Source of the DNA: Fagopyrum homotropicum
Lineage: Eukaryota; Streptophyta; Magnoliopsida; Caryophyllales; Polygonaceae
Direction of reading: 5' to 3'
Assembly: GCA_033239125.1 (NCBI GenBank)
Contig: BSWB01000003.1
Coordinates: 133,228,320 to 133,292,319 of the forward strand
Length of the DNA: 64,000 bases
Positions 23,355 to 33,415 of the stretch are shown one piece after another; within the stretch, counting starts at the first letter, position 1; each line of letters opens with the position of its first letter. Below the pieces are notes generated by a model, which was given only the letters and a program-made list of their open reading frames with translations, did no database searches and was not told where the DNA came from. Both the position numbers and the translations under genes were made by a program.

Positions 23355-25127
23355 TGTTAGCATGAAATATTGTGATATTTTAGGCACGTTTTCTAAACGT
23401 ATTTGATTCATATTGATAGTCTTTGATTGAGCTTTGTGCATATGTAAGCTAGTATTACCTATATTGTCGATATAGATGTCTACACTAGTTTTATGTTGAT
23501 TTTAGGTAATTTGGAGCTATTTCCGAACGGAATCGAGCAAAGGAGAGTTGATTGAGTATGTCCATAGATTGAGGACACTCTTTGGAAGCAAATTGGAGTT
23601 TTAGCTTGAGGAATGCACGAGGTTAGGGAAGAATTACGTTCTTGCCCTAAACCACGCTCTAAAATACGACCGTATCACATTCCACGTTCAATTCCACGAC
23701 CGTGGATTTGGAGTCAGAAATTGAAGTTCATTCCAGTGGATTACACGGCCGTGGAACATATGGTGCAAACCGTATTTATATCCACGCTCTAAATTTCGGT
23801 CGTGGAACACTTCCACGACCGTGATCTTGGTGAATCTTTTCGCCACACTTTGAAGCCACGATCTTTTAAAGATTGGGCCGGGCCGACGTTTTGCCCTGCA
23901 CTATAAAAAGACGGACGAAGCAAGAATCCGTCATCATCGCTTATCCCCGCTTATCCTCATTTACGCTCGCTTAGATCGACGCGTAGGCCGGCTACACCTC
24001 GTTTAGCCCTTGCTTGGAAGCATCGACATCCTTTTGGAAATTGAAGTTCGTGTTTGGGAAATGCCCTAATCTCTCACTTTTGGTGGAGATTGCTGTTGAG
24101 ATCTCCGGATTGGCGGAGGATCGAAGTTTGGGAAGATTTTGCAAGAAGATCTCTCTTCTTGTTTAGGTTTGATTCGGAAAACGGATTGACATTCCGTTTC
24201 CCTTTCTTTCCTAGGATTACGATTTCTTGTTCTATTGTGAATCTTTTGACAACATTCGTTCTTGATTGTGATTTTGAGATTGAATTGAAGATTATTGAAA
24301 GTTCTTGAAAGTTTTCGTCTTTTTATCTTTTAAATTCCTGAATTGATATCAACATGACTGTTATTGGCTAAAAACCCTTAACAATTCTAAGGTGAAGGGT
24401 TGATAGTTGTGGCTTAGATAATGATAGATCGATTGCAAACAGATTAGACCCTGAGAGTTAGAGAGAATCGTCGACAACCCTAAATTACGGCCTGTTCTTG
24501 AATCCACGGCCGTGGAACCTCAAGAACTAACCGTGATTTCCTTTAAGTCCACGAACTTGCTTTTTCTTTAATCTAAAGTTAAAGATTCACTTTAGCTTAG
24601 TTTAGACTTGTCTTTTCTAGGTGGTAGTGAAGCCTCAACAACCTCTACCTCGATTGTGAGTGTCACAACCTCAATCGGCTAAGTTAGTCTTGATCCTTAG
24701 ATTACAAGTTTGGGTATTTGACACTAATTCTCATCTTTAGAATCTTTCTATATTGAGCCTCAACAACCTGTATAGAGAGTGCCTTGTAGGTGGGTTACAT
24801 AAGGTTTTTGGAACTTCACCGTACAATTACCTTACATTAGTATACCTTTGCATATCTCAACTCTGTCTTTATATCATTAAGTACATCTTGAATCGATTGC
24901 CACAGCTGGATACTTGGATCTTTAGGATTGTTGTTTTCCCAATATTTGCAAAACTCTCACATTTACTTGCTTGATAACCTGCAATCGAGTTTGTTCCCAC
25001 CCAAATCCCTGTGTTCGATACTTTGGAATTCTTGCTTAGCTACGTCGATCCGTACACTGCGGGTTCGCTGCTTGATTCTAGTTTTATAAATTTAAAGCTT
25101 ATTTGCACACACCCTTAGGGGCGAACA
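23355..25127 (+). repeat. 5' LTR of element A
   Basis: Begins TGTTAGCATG and ends GGGGCGAACA. A TATA box CTATAAAAAG lies at about 23901-23910. A word block at 23651-23828 has CCACGACCGTGG, ACACGGCCGTGG and several half-words (TACGACCGTA, CCACGCTC, CGGTCGTGG); another full word CCACGGCCGTGG lies near 24504-24515. Confidence 0.98.
23901..23910 (+). promoter_or_regulatory. TATA box in the element A 5' LTR
   Basis: CTATAAAAAG sits about 80 bases after the CG-rich word block and before a pyrimidine/C-rich leader, the usual position for the LTR promoter. The 3' LTR has the same sequence at about 35369-35378. Confidence 0.7.
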
Positions 25128-25134
25128 AGTTTTT

Positions 25135-25152
25135 TGGCGCCGTTGCCGGGGA
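25135..25152 (+). other. Primer binding site of element A (tRNA-Asp)
   Basis: TGGCGCCGTTGCCGGGGA is an 18-base complement of the 3' end of plant tRNA-Asp, placed 7 bases after the LTR. This primer is typical of the Athila lineage. Confidence 0.92.
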
Positions 25153-25212
25153 TTTGGTTTCGGCCGAATCCGGTAGCCGGTTCTCATCGTTGTTTGATAT
25201 CTCTTTGAGTGC

Positions 25213-26925
25213 ATGCGCAGGTCTAGGAACACCGAAGATCTCTTACCTCTTGATCAAGAGCTAGAGAAAACCTTGAGGCAAAAGCGCAAGGAAAAGAAGA
25301 TGGCTGAAGAACACGAACGTGATCTTCAAACGGAATTGGCGGAGAAGGAAGCTCAACTCCGATGGAATGAGACTCTCCGCCAGGATGAGATGGATCGTCA
25401 TCAATCTCAAGTTAATAGTCTACAAGACATGATCTTCCAAATGAGGATAGAGATGAGCGACCTTAAGAATAAGGGAAGCAAGAAATCCTCAAGAAGGAGA
25501 TCAAGGTCTAGAAGAAAAAGTCACTCATCCACTGATGATAGTGACTCTTCCATGCCACCGTTAGAAGAGATTGATCCCACGATCAATATGAATCCTTTCC
25601 ATCCACAAGGAGCTGCTAATCGCCGCATTCCACCTAGGAATGTGAGAGTCGAACGTGTGGATAATGAGCCAAGAACTCTTGGCCAGCGGATGGATCCAAC
25701 ACAACAACCACGCCGCTTGGGTGTGAAATTTGATGCTGAAGATGTGCAAGGGTTTAGCTTTAACCCTCAAGTTATCACTCTTGTTCGCCAAAGCCAATTT
25801 GGCGGTACAAGCGCTGAATCTCCACACCAACACTTGCAAAAATTTGAGTGTATGATGGAGACGATGAGACCGAAGAACGCTACTACCAACAGCTATAAGC
25901 TCAAACCTTTCTTTTTCTCTTTGAAAGGGAAAGCGTTGTCTTGGTACCAAGCTCTTCCCAATGGGAAACTAGACACGTGGGAAGACCTTTCCGCGGAGTT
26001 TCTCACCAAATTCTTTCCGCCCTCCAAAACGGCGGAACTTAGAGGTAAGATTAATGCTTTTTCAATGAGACCTAACGAAAGTTTGTTTCAATCTTGGGAA
26101 AGGTTTCAGGACTTGCTCTTGGATTGCCCTCATCATGGCATATCCAAACTTGCCTTGCTGGAGATCTACTACAAGGGGCTGGATGCGGGAACGCAATTCA
26201 ACCTCCAATCCCTCTCATGCGGAACGTTCATGGATATGAGAGAAGATGACGCTTGGGACTTTATTGAGAAGCAAGCAAGAGTCATAGAGAAGTATTCCCA
26301 CCGGAAAGCGGAGGGAAATCGTGTGGAGCAAGGAGCGAAGCTCACACATGAAGCTCAAAATCAAATTTTCTCCCTCAACAATAAGATCAAAGAGTTGAAG
26401 GAGACTATCAAGACCAACTTCCCAAAGCAACAAGAGAAGGATGTTGGCTATTTGGGCAACAACAATGGCGGTGATAACACCAACCGCAACAACAATAACC
26501 GGAACAACAACCGGAATAACAATTAGAATGGAAACAACAATAATCGGAACAACAATTGGAACAACAATAGGGGTTCAAACAACAATAATTGGCGTTCCAA
26601 TCAACAAAATTCCGGTAACTCCTATCCTTCTAATTCTAATTCACTAACTCCACCTTCCTCTTCATCTACTCCTTTGAAAAGCCAGGGGCAATCATCTAAT
26701 GGAGGAAACAATACGGGAAAGGAGAAGCCCGATCCCATGTTGGAAACGATCTTGGGAAAGCTTCAAGGGTTGGAGAACCGCCTCATCAAGGTTGATGATC
26801 AAGTCTCTAAGGTTGACAAAGCTCAAAAGGTTTTAGAAAACCACTTGTTCAACCACGCGGTGGAAGTTCCTAGAAATCAAGGGAAACTTCCAGGAAAGAC
26901 GGAGGACAACCCTAAGGGAGGGTAA
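25213..26925 (+). pseudogene. gag of element A (single in-frame stop)
   Basis: The frame runs from ATG 25213 to TAA 26923-26925 (570 codons) and is broken only by a TAG at 26524-26526. Residues about 20-80 are a charged coiled coil. The retrotransposon-gag core lies near residues 230-310 (FSLKGKALSWYQALP, LTKFFPPSK, ERFQDLLLDCPHHG). An Asn-rich stretch (NNNRNN) spans residues 415-470; no CCHC knuckle is present. The TAG sits inside that Asn-rich run, where neighbouring units read AACAATTGG, so a TGG to TAG change is the likely cause. Its TAA overlaps the ATG of pol (TAATG). Confidence 0.9.
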
Positions 26926-29900
26926 TGGCGATTACAACTAGGAGCGGAGTGACTACTACCGATCCGCAGCCTACGTTCGTTGAAGTCCCCGCAGAGAAGG
27001 ACAAAGGAAAGGGGAAGGAGAAGGAAGATGTCTATGTTCCTCCTCCAGCTTACAAACCTCCCCTACCATTCCCTCAATCTAGAGCGCGAGCGCGCCTAGA
27101 CAAACAATTCGGTAAGTTCATAGAACTCATGAGCAAGCTGCATATTAATATACCCTTCATTGATGCTATTGTAGGTATGCCGGCTTATGGCAAGTTCTTG
27201 AAAGAGCTTCTCTCTAACAAGAGGAAGCTAGAAGATTTCGGAGAGGTCAAGATGAGTTCGGATTCTTCGGATCTCATCAAGACTATGAAGGAGAAAATGC
27301 CCCCAAAGTTGAAGGATCCGGGGTCATTTTGCATTCCCATTGGAGTGGGAGATGTCACATATGACGCTTTATGTGACTTGGGAGCAAGTGTGAGCATCAT
27401 ACCACTTGCATTATGTAGGAAGATCGGTTTAGGCGATCCTAAACCGGTAAAGATGACGTTATACATGGCGGATCGATCCATCACTCGCCCCGTCGGTATT
27501 GTAGAAGACGTCCCGGTCAAGTTAGGTAAATTCTTTGTCCCCATTGATTTTGTCGTGCTTGACATTCCTGCAGATAGTCCGGTCCCGATCATACTCGGAA
27601 GACCGTTCCTTGCAACTTCCGGCTGCATGGTCGATTGCAAGAATGGAAGACTCGCTTTTGATATCGGAGAAGAGAAAGTAGAGTTCGTTCTTTCCACTCT
27701 AGTAAAGGAGCCAATCTTTGATGAGGATATTTACGATATCCAAGATGAAGAAGGTTTGTCTAGAGAAGAGGTAAGTGCAATTCTCTTTAACGATCCTTTA
27801 CAAAAGGTTATCACTATGAGTCTAACCAATGTAGGGGAAGAAGAAGAGTGCAAAGAGGCAATTGAAGCCTTAGAAGCACAAGAAGAGATACATGAAGTGG
27901 AGTTGGAGAAACTCCACGATGAGGCTGAGAATATTAGAATCCATGGTCATACTCTGTATTCCACGACCGTGGATTTCATCCCCAAAATCAACCTCCATTC
28001 CAGTGGATTACACGGCCGTGGAACATCTGGAGGGCCCGTAATTCTGACCGTGGAAGAGGGTGATCGGCATACCTCTTCAACTTCTTCTGATTCTTCTCCA
28101 ACTCATTCAACACCCTTAGAAACTTCTAAGGAAACGTCGGATGCTCCCCAAGGACCATTGGAAGCTCCGAAAGTGATGGAACTCAAACCACTTCCTACTC
28201 ATCTAAGGTACACTTTTCTTGGATCTAATTCTACCTTTCCGGTCATTGTTAGCTCCGAAATAAGCATAGATGAACATGAACAACTCATGATTGTCCTTAG
28301 GAAACATAGAAAAGCCATAGGTTACACTATCGAGGACTTAGTAGGAATTAAACCCTCCCTATGCATGCATAAGATACTAATGGAGGAGGACTTTAGAACT
28401 TCAAGACAACCTCAAAGGCGGTTGAATCCGACTATGAAGGAGGTTGTCAAGAAGGAAATTCTTAAACTTCTTGATGCAGGTATCATCTATCCTATCTCCG
28501 ATAGCAAGTGGGTGAGTCCAGTTCAAGTAGTTCCGAAGAAGGGAGGAATGACGGTCATCACCAACAAGAACAACGAACTCATTCCTACCCGAACCGTGAC
28601 TGGATGGCGAATGTGCATCGACTACTGCAAGCTCAACAACGCAACGCGGAAGGATCACTTTCCCTTGCCATTCATCAATCAAATGCTTGAAAGGTTAGCA
28701 CAACATTCACATTTTTGCTACCTTGACGGTTATAGTGGTTTCTTTCAGATCCCGATACATCCGGACGATCAGGAGAAGACCACATTCACGTGCCCTTGGG
28801 GTACGTTCGCCTATAGGAGAATGCCGTTCGGGCTTTGCAACGCCCCAGCCACCTTTCAACGGTGCATGATGGCCATCTTCTCCGAGTACGTAGAGGAAAT
28901 CATGGAAGTCTTCATGGACGACTTCTCCGTATACGGTTCCTCTTTTAACGATTGCCTTTCTAACCTTTCTCTTGTTTTACAACGTTGTGAAGACACTAAC
29001 CTAGTTCTTAATTGGGAGAAGTGTCAATTCATGGTTAAGGAAGGAATCGTATTAGGTCACTTAGTCTCTAGTAGAGGGATAGAGGTAGACAAGGCTAAGA
29101 TAGAGACCATAGAGAAACTTCCTCCCCCAATTTCGGTGAAAGGGATAAGAAGTTTCCTAGGACATGCTGGGTTTTATAGACGTTTCATTAAGGACTTTTC
29201 TAAGATATCAAAACCTCTCACTAATCTATTGATGAAGGATGCGGTTGTTGAGTTTTCGCAGGAATGCTTGGATGCGTTTAATACCATTCGGCAAGCTCTA
29301 ATTTCAGCACCTATTATCCAACCTCCGGATTGGACTCTCCCCTTCGAGATTATGTGCGATGCTAGTGACGTAGCTATTGGAGCTGTTCTTGGACAACGAA
29401 AGGAAGGGCGAACCCATGCCATATACTACGCTAGCAAAACGCTAGACGAAGCGCAGCTCAACTACGCCACTACAGAGAAGGAATTTCTAGCCATTGTCTA
29501 CGCTATTGACAAGTTTCCCTCTTATCTTGTAGGTGCAAAGGTGATTGTCTACACGGATCATGCTGCGATTCGGTACCTCCTTGCGAAGAAAGACGCGAAG
29601 CCAAGGCTAATTAGATGGATTCTTCTCCTACAAGAATTCGATCTTGAGATCCGCGACAAGAAAGGTTCAGAAAATTCTGTTGCGGATCATTTGAGTCGTC
29701 TAACACATCTAGAGGACGACCATCTACCCATTGATGACTCCTTTCCGGACGAACACCTACACATCATAGAGGAGTGCATCAACGTGATCTCTAAAGGTAA
29801 CGAACCATGGTTTGCTGATTTTGTTAACTATTTGGTTTGCCAGGAGATACCGCCCGGACTATCCTACGCACAAAGGAAGAAGTTCTTTAAGGACGTCCGG

Positions 29901-31082
29901 GAATACTATTGGAACGAGCCTCTCCTCTTCAAGAGAGGTCCGGATGGCATCATCCGGCGATGTGTGCCAGAAGATGAGATGCAAAGTGTCATCCGCCATT
30001 GTCATTCACTACCTTGTGGAGGACACACTAGTTCGAACAAGACTAGCGCAAAGGTATTGCAATCTGGATTCTATTGGCCTACTTTATTTAGAGATGTGCA
30101 ATCCTTTGTTTCTTGCTGCGATGCTTGTCAAAGAACAGACAATATTTCTAGAAGGAACGAGATGCCCCTCAACAACATCCAAGAGGTGGAGATCTTCGAC
30201 GTTTGGGGAGTCGATTTCATGGGACCATTCCCATCTTCTTGTGGAAACCAATACATACTATTGGCGGTAGACTACGTTTCTAGATGGGTGGAAGCAATTG
30301 CCTCTCCCACAAATGATGCCATGGTGGTGGTTAGGTTCTTCAACAAGACCATCTTTCCGCGATTTGGAACACCAAGGACGATCATTAGTGATGGAGGTTC
30401 TCACTTCATAGCCCGTCGCTTTGAAGCTCTTCTAGCTAAGTATGGGGTTACTCACAAGATCGCTACCCCTTACCATCCACAAACAAGTGGACAAGTTGAG
30501 ATCTCAAATAGGGAGATCAAAGGAATTCTAGAGAAAACGGTTTCAAGGACTAGGAAGGATTGGTCCTTGAAGCTAGATGATGCGTTATGGGCGTACCGGA
30601 CTGCGTACAAGACTCCCATAGGAACCACACCATACAACCTTGTGTATGGGAAGTCTTGTCACTTGCCGGTGGAATTGGAGCACAAAGCGTTTTGGGCTAT
30701 CAAGTGGCTAAATTTCGGCATGAAGGAAGTGGGAGAGAAGCGTCTCCTAGACATCAACAAGCTGGATGAACTTCGCTTGAACGCCTATGAAAACGCTAAG
30801 ATCTACAAGGAAAGAGCAAAGCGTTGGCATGATAAGCATATCATTCCAAAGGACTTCAAAGAAGGGGATCAAGTTCTCCTCTTCAATTCAAGACTTCGCC
30901 TCTTTCCAGGTAAGCTTAAATCCCGTTGGACCGGACCTTTTCTAATTAAGCGTATTTTCCCCCATGGTGCAGTTGAAGTATGGGGTGAAGCTAGCGGAAG
31001 TTTTAAGGTGAACGGCCAACGACTCAAGAAGTATACACCGGAACTCCAAGCTGAGGAGTTTGCGCCTACCGCACTCGAATAA
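26925..31082 (+). CDS. Pol polyprotein of element A (protease, RT, RNase H, integrase)
   Basis: Uninterrupted 1385 residues. The protease active site is DLGAS near residue 150, with ILGRPFL later. RT spans about 495-700 with WRMCIDYCKLN (about 561), PFGLCNAPATFQRCM and FMDDF (about 663) as the catalytic Asp pair. RNase H has CDASDVAIGAVLG (about 809), TTEKEFLA, YTDHAAIRYL and VADHLSRL. The integrase has the zinc-binding HCH...CDACQ near 1024-1065, then DFMGPF (about 1095), SDGGSHF (about 1154) and GQVEISNRE (about 1190), the DDE triad. Between protease and RT (residues about 340-380) the frame reads through a copy of the LTR word block (27959-28055). The start ATG overlaps the gag stop in another frame, suggesting reinitiation or an internal start. 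All catalytic residues I can see are present. Confidence 0.95.
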   Translation: MAITTRSGVTTTDPQPTFVEVPAEKDKGKGKEKEDVYVPPPAYKPPLPFPQSRARARLDKQFGKFIELMSKLHINIPFIDAIVGMPAYGKFLKELLSNKRKLEDFGEVKMSSDSSDLIKTMKEKMPPKLKDPGSFCIPIGVGDVTYDALCDLGASVSIIPLALCRKIGLGDPKPVKMTLYMADRSITRPVGIVEDVPVKLGKFFVPIDFVVLDIPADSPVPIILGRPFLATSGCMVDCKNGRLAFDIGEEKVEFVLSTLVKEPIFDEDIYDIQDEEGLSREEVSAILFNDPLQKVITMSLTNVGEEEECKEAIEALEAQEEIHEVELEKLHDEAENIRIHGHTLYSTTVDFIPKINLHSSGLHGRGTSGGPVILTVEEGDRHTSSTSSDSSPTHSTPLETSKETSDAPQGPLEAPKVMELKPLPTHLRYTFLGSNSTFPVIVSSEISIDEHEQLMIVLRKHRKAIGYTIEDLVGIKPSLCMHKILMEEDFRTSRQPQRRLNPTMKEVVKKEILKLLDAGIIYPISDSKWVSPVQVVPKKGGMTVITNKNNELIPTRTVTGWRMCIDYCKLNNATRKDHFPLPFINQMLERLAQHSHFCYLDGYSGFFQIPIHPDDQEKTTFTCPWGTFAYRRMPFGLCNAPATFQRCMMAIFSEYVEEIMEVFMDDFSVYGSSFNDCLSNLSLVLQRCEDTNLVLNWEKCQFMVKEGIVLGHLVSSRGIEVDKAKIETIEKLPPPISVKGIRSFLGHAGFYRRFIKDFSKISKPLTNLLMKDAVVEFSQECLDAFNTIRQALISAPIIQPPDWTLPFEIMCDASDVAIGAVLGQRKEGRTHAIYYASKTLDEAQLNYATTEKEFLAIVYAIDKFPSYLVGAKVIVYTDHAAIRYLLAKKDAKPRLIRWILLLQEFDLEIRDKKGSENSVADHLSRLTHLEDDHLPIDDSFPDEHLHIIEECINVISKGNEPWFADFVNYLVCQEIPPGLSYAQRKKFFKDVREYYWNEPLLFKRGPDGIIRRCVPEDEMQSVIRHCHSLPCGGHTSSNKTSAKVLQSGFYWPTLFRDVQSFVSCCDACQRTDNISRRNEMPLNNIQEVEIFDVWGVDFMGPFPSSCGNQYILLAVDYVSRWVEAIASPTNDAMVVVRFFNKTIFPRFGTPRTIISDGGSHFIARRFEALLAKYGVTHKIATPYHPQTSGQVEISNREIKGILEKTVSRTRKDWSLKLDDALWAYRTAYKTPIGTTPYNLVYGKSCHLPVELEHKAFWAIKWLNFGMKEVGEKRLLDINKLDELRLNAYENAKIYKERAKRWHDKHIIPKDFKEGDQVLLFNSRLRLFPGKLKSRWTGPFLIKRIFPHGAVEVWGEASGSFKVNGQRLKKYTPELQAEEFAPTALE
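27959..28055 (+). repeat. LTR-like word block inside the element A pol frame
   Basis: Contains TTCCACGACCGTGGATTT, then after 33 bases a conserved ATTCCAGTGGATTACACGGC run into CGTGGAACAT, then CCGT...GACCGTGGA. The A LTR has the same parts in the same order and spacing at 23690-23760. The variable bases between the words differ, the words do not. Read in frame it gives STTVDF and SGLHGRGTS. Confidence 0.92.
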
Positions 31083-31909
31083 GTGCGAGATTGGTCTAGC
31101 TACGGACCTTAAACAAAGCGCTTCTTGGGAGGCAACCCAAGGTATTGCATTTTCATTTTTATTTTCGATTCATAGTTTAGCTTAGAATAGACGTTTTCGC
31201 TTTATTTTGCCTCGATTTCTTCCGGTATGTTCGTGTTTTTGGTTGTAGGATCAATGGAAAAGGAAAAAGGGAGGATAATGTCGAAGAAGAGTGACGAAAT
31301 TTGGACTTTGAAGCTTTACAGAAGGTTCCACGGTCTAAATTACGGTCGTCATAGCTACAGTAGCCGTAATTCTCAAAAGCCTTTGAAAAATCACAAAAAC
31401 CACGGGTCCGTACACTTCCACGGCCGTGGAACACCCCGACAGACCGTGATTTTCAAAATTTTGCCTGCGACTATATAAGCCACATTCTTCACAAATTTGC
31501 CCCAAAAATTCCCTTTCCACGACCTAAACGCCGAAACCCCACGACCCCCTCCAAATCTTCGTTTTCTAATCGTTTTCAACGATTCTTCATCCTAAACTGC
31601 AGCAAATCAAACCACGAACAAGATCCAAGCGACAAACCGAGCGGAAATCCATCAACAAACGCGCATTTCGGGTTTTTCAATCCGAAAAAGAGGTTTATTC
31701 TTTCTTCTTGATTTTCGCGGATTTGGTTCGTTTTTGCTATAGATTTTTAGGAAGAACTGACAAAGACTGGAAGGAATTAGATTAGGACTGCTTGTTGTGG
31801 TGATTGCTGGTGAAATTGCTGAGATTCGTGAAATTCTGAGACGAATCACGGTCTCTGAGTAAACCACGGCCGTAATTTCCCAAGAACAGACCGTAATTTT
31901 TGGTGAAAA
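31083..31909 (+). other. Spacer between pol and the extra ORF of element A
   Basis: It has no coding frame of family type. It starts with a G/C-rich CTTCTTGGGAGGCAACCCAAG-like hairpin (about 31121-31142) common after Athila pols. Words recur: CCACGGTCTAAATTACGG..CGT (31327-31350), CCACGGCCGTGG (31418-31429), and CACGGTCTC...CCACGGCCGTAA...GACCGTAA (31848-31898) just before the next ATG. Confidence 0.7.
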
Positions 31910-33415
31910 ATGGATTTCGTAAGGAGAGTGTCAGGAAGGATAAAAGAGAAGAAGGGAGAGCAGAATAAGAAAAGAAAGGGCAATCCCTCCACCTCTAGGG
32001 AACCACCACCCTCATCTCCTTCACTACCATCTTCACCTTCACCTCCATCTTCACCTCCTCACCCTAGCATCCCAACCATACATGAGAACCACCTTGCTGC
32101 ATTTGAGAGGATTACGGAGAGGACAGTGATTGGTCCTAGGTATTTGTTGTTGGAGGATCTACATCCTCTCAACATAGTTGATGATCTCACATGGCTCTTG
32201 GATAGAGCCGGATTGCTTGTCTTCACGAACATTCGTGAAGACGCCTACGAGGAGATCACCCGGGAGGTTGTGACGTCTTTTGAGCACAGCCACGTAGATA
32301 GGACCGTCTCTTTCCGCCTCATGGAAAAAGACTATCATTTGAGTATTGTCGAGTTTGGGACCATTTTCGGGTTCCATGAGACCTTTAATGGTCGATTTCC
32401 GAGCGGAGTTTACCCCAAGAACTTTTGGGAGGAAGTTGCGATGATATACGCCGACGAGGACCGTTGGCAACCCGCCGATACCAAGGCTAGATTGATGTAC
32501 CATCTAGCCTTGAAGATAGCTCACCGTGTTCTTTCAGAGTGTCTCTTTCCTAGGACGGAGACGCCCCAAAAGATCAAGACGGATGAGCTATTCTTGCTCT
32601 ATTGCATGCTCTATGGACGCCGTGCAGATTGTGCTACTCTCTTGGCTGCTACGATGAGCAAACTCAAGAATAAGAAGAAGGGGAACATTGGATATGGTGG
32701 GATAGTTACCCACATTGCTAGGAGTTTTGGTGTGGATTTTTCTTCTTGCACCCGCATACCGGTCGTTCCTTTAGAGCTACATGCATTCATGGTTAGGGGA
32801 CTCATATTCCCCACACATGGAGGTCCGCCTTATGCGGGCATGCCTTGGGAGAGTAGGACGGGTAGGGGTATAGAGTGGCTGCCGGAGTACTCCATTATGG
32901 CGGGACGCCATAACTGGAAGGAGACGTTCGCTGCGATGCATGCGAACAAGATAGTAGCTCCCCTTTACGTCCCACCGCCGGTTGTAGAGGAGGAGGATAT
33001 GGGAGATCAGTTCGAGAGTGGAGGAGGAGCGGAGCAGGAGTTTGGCACATTTCCGGATCAGCCGGAGGCGGCCCCGGATGTACCTAGACGCTCTCCACGT
33101 CCAGCTAGAGCCTCAGGCTCGTCATCTCGCCGCGCTAGCGTGATTGAGAGGCCCACGTGGATGACCACACCTCCCACATGGTATTCCACCCCACCTCCTT
33201 GGTCCACGGAGCAGCCAGCAGCACCACCACCACCACCAGCACCATCACCATCCGACGCCCCCGCATGGTACAGTCACGCCCCGGGATGGTACGAGCAGAT
33301 GCCGGATTGGGCTACCGGACTTTCAGAGAGAGTTGGAGCATTGGAGATCCGGGCGGACGCTAGAGACAGACGCTTAGACGACCTTGACCACATGATGAGG
33401 GACGTCTACCGCTAG
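31910..33415 (+). CDS. Extra 3' ORF of element A (Athila-type ORF, function unknown)
   Basis: 501 residues, intact, ATG at 31910. Residues 25-55 are Pro/Ser-rich; about 60-355 form a globular, mixed region with RYLLLEDL, VSFRLMEKDYHL, EFGTIFGF, FLLYCMLYGR and GYGGIVTHIARSFG. From about 410 on there are repeated Pro-Trp units (PTWMTTPPTWYSTPPPW, PAWYSHAPGWYEQMPDW), then a charged helix. Elements of the Athila group carry a gene here that has been called env-like. I see no signal peptide, membrane segment or Cys-rich region, and the fold resembles the ORF in retroelements and plant mobile-domain-like proteins rather than an envelope. B and C hold broken homologues. The role is unknown. Confidence 0.85.
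   Translation: MDFVRRVSGRIKEKKGEQNKKRKGNPSTSREPPPSSPSLPSSPSPPSSPPHPSIPTIHENHLAAFERITERTVIGPRYLLLEDLHPLNIVDDLTWLLDRAGLLVFTNIREDAYEEITREVVTSFEHSHVDRTVSFRLMEKDYHLSIVEFGTIFGFHETFNGRFPSGVYPKNFWEEVAMIYADEDRWQPADTKARLMYHLALKIAHRVLSECLFPRTETPQKIKTDELFLLYCMLYGRRADCATLLAATMSKLKNKKKGNIGYGGIVTHIARSFGVDFSSCTRIPVVPLELHAFMVRGLIFPTHGGPPYAGMPWESRTGRGIEWLPEYSIMAGRHNWKETFAAMHANKIVAPLYVPPPVVEEEDMGDQFESGGGAEQEFGTFPDQPEAAPDVPRRSPRPARASGSSSRRASVIERPTWMTTPPTWYSTPPPWSTEQPAAPPPPPAPSPSDAPAWYSHAPGWYEQMPDWATGLSERVGALEIRADARDRRLDDLDHMMRDVYR

Noticed and set aside
31910..33415. Calling the extra ORF of A an envelope gene
   Set aside because: No signal peptide, membrane segment or Cys-rich ectodomain is visible; only its position resembles env.
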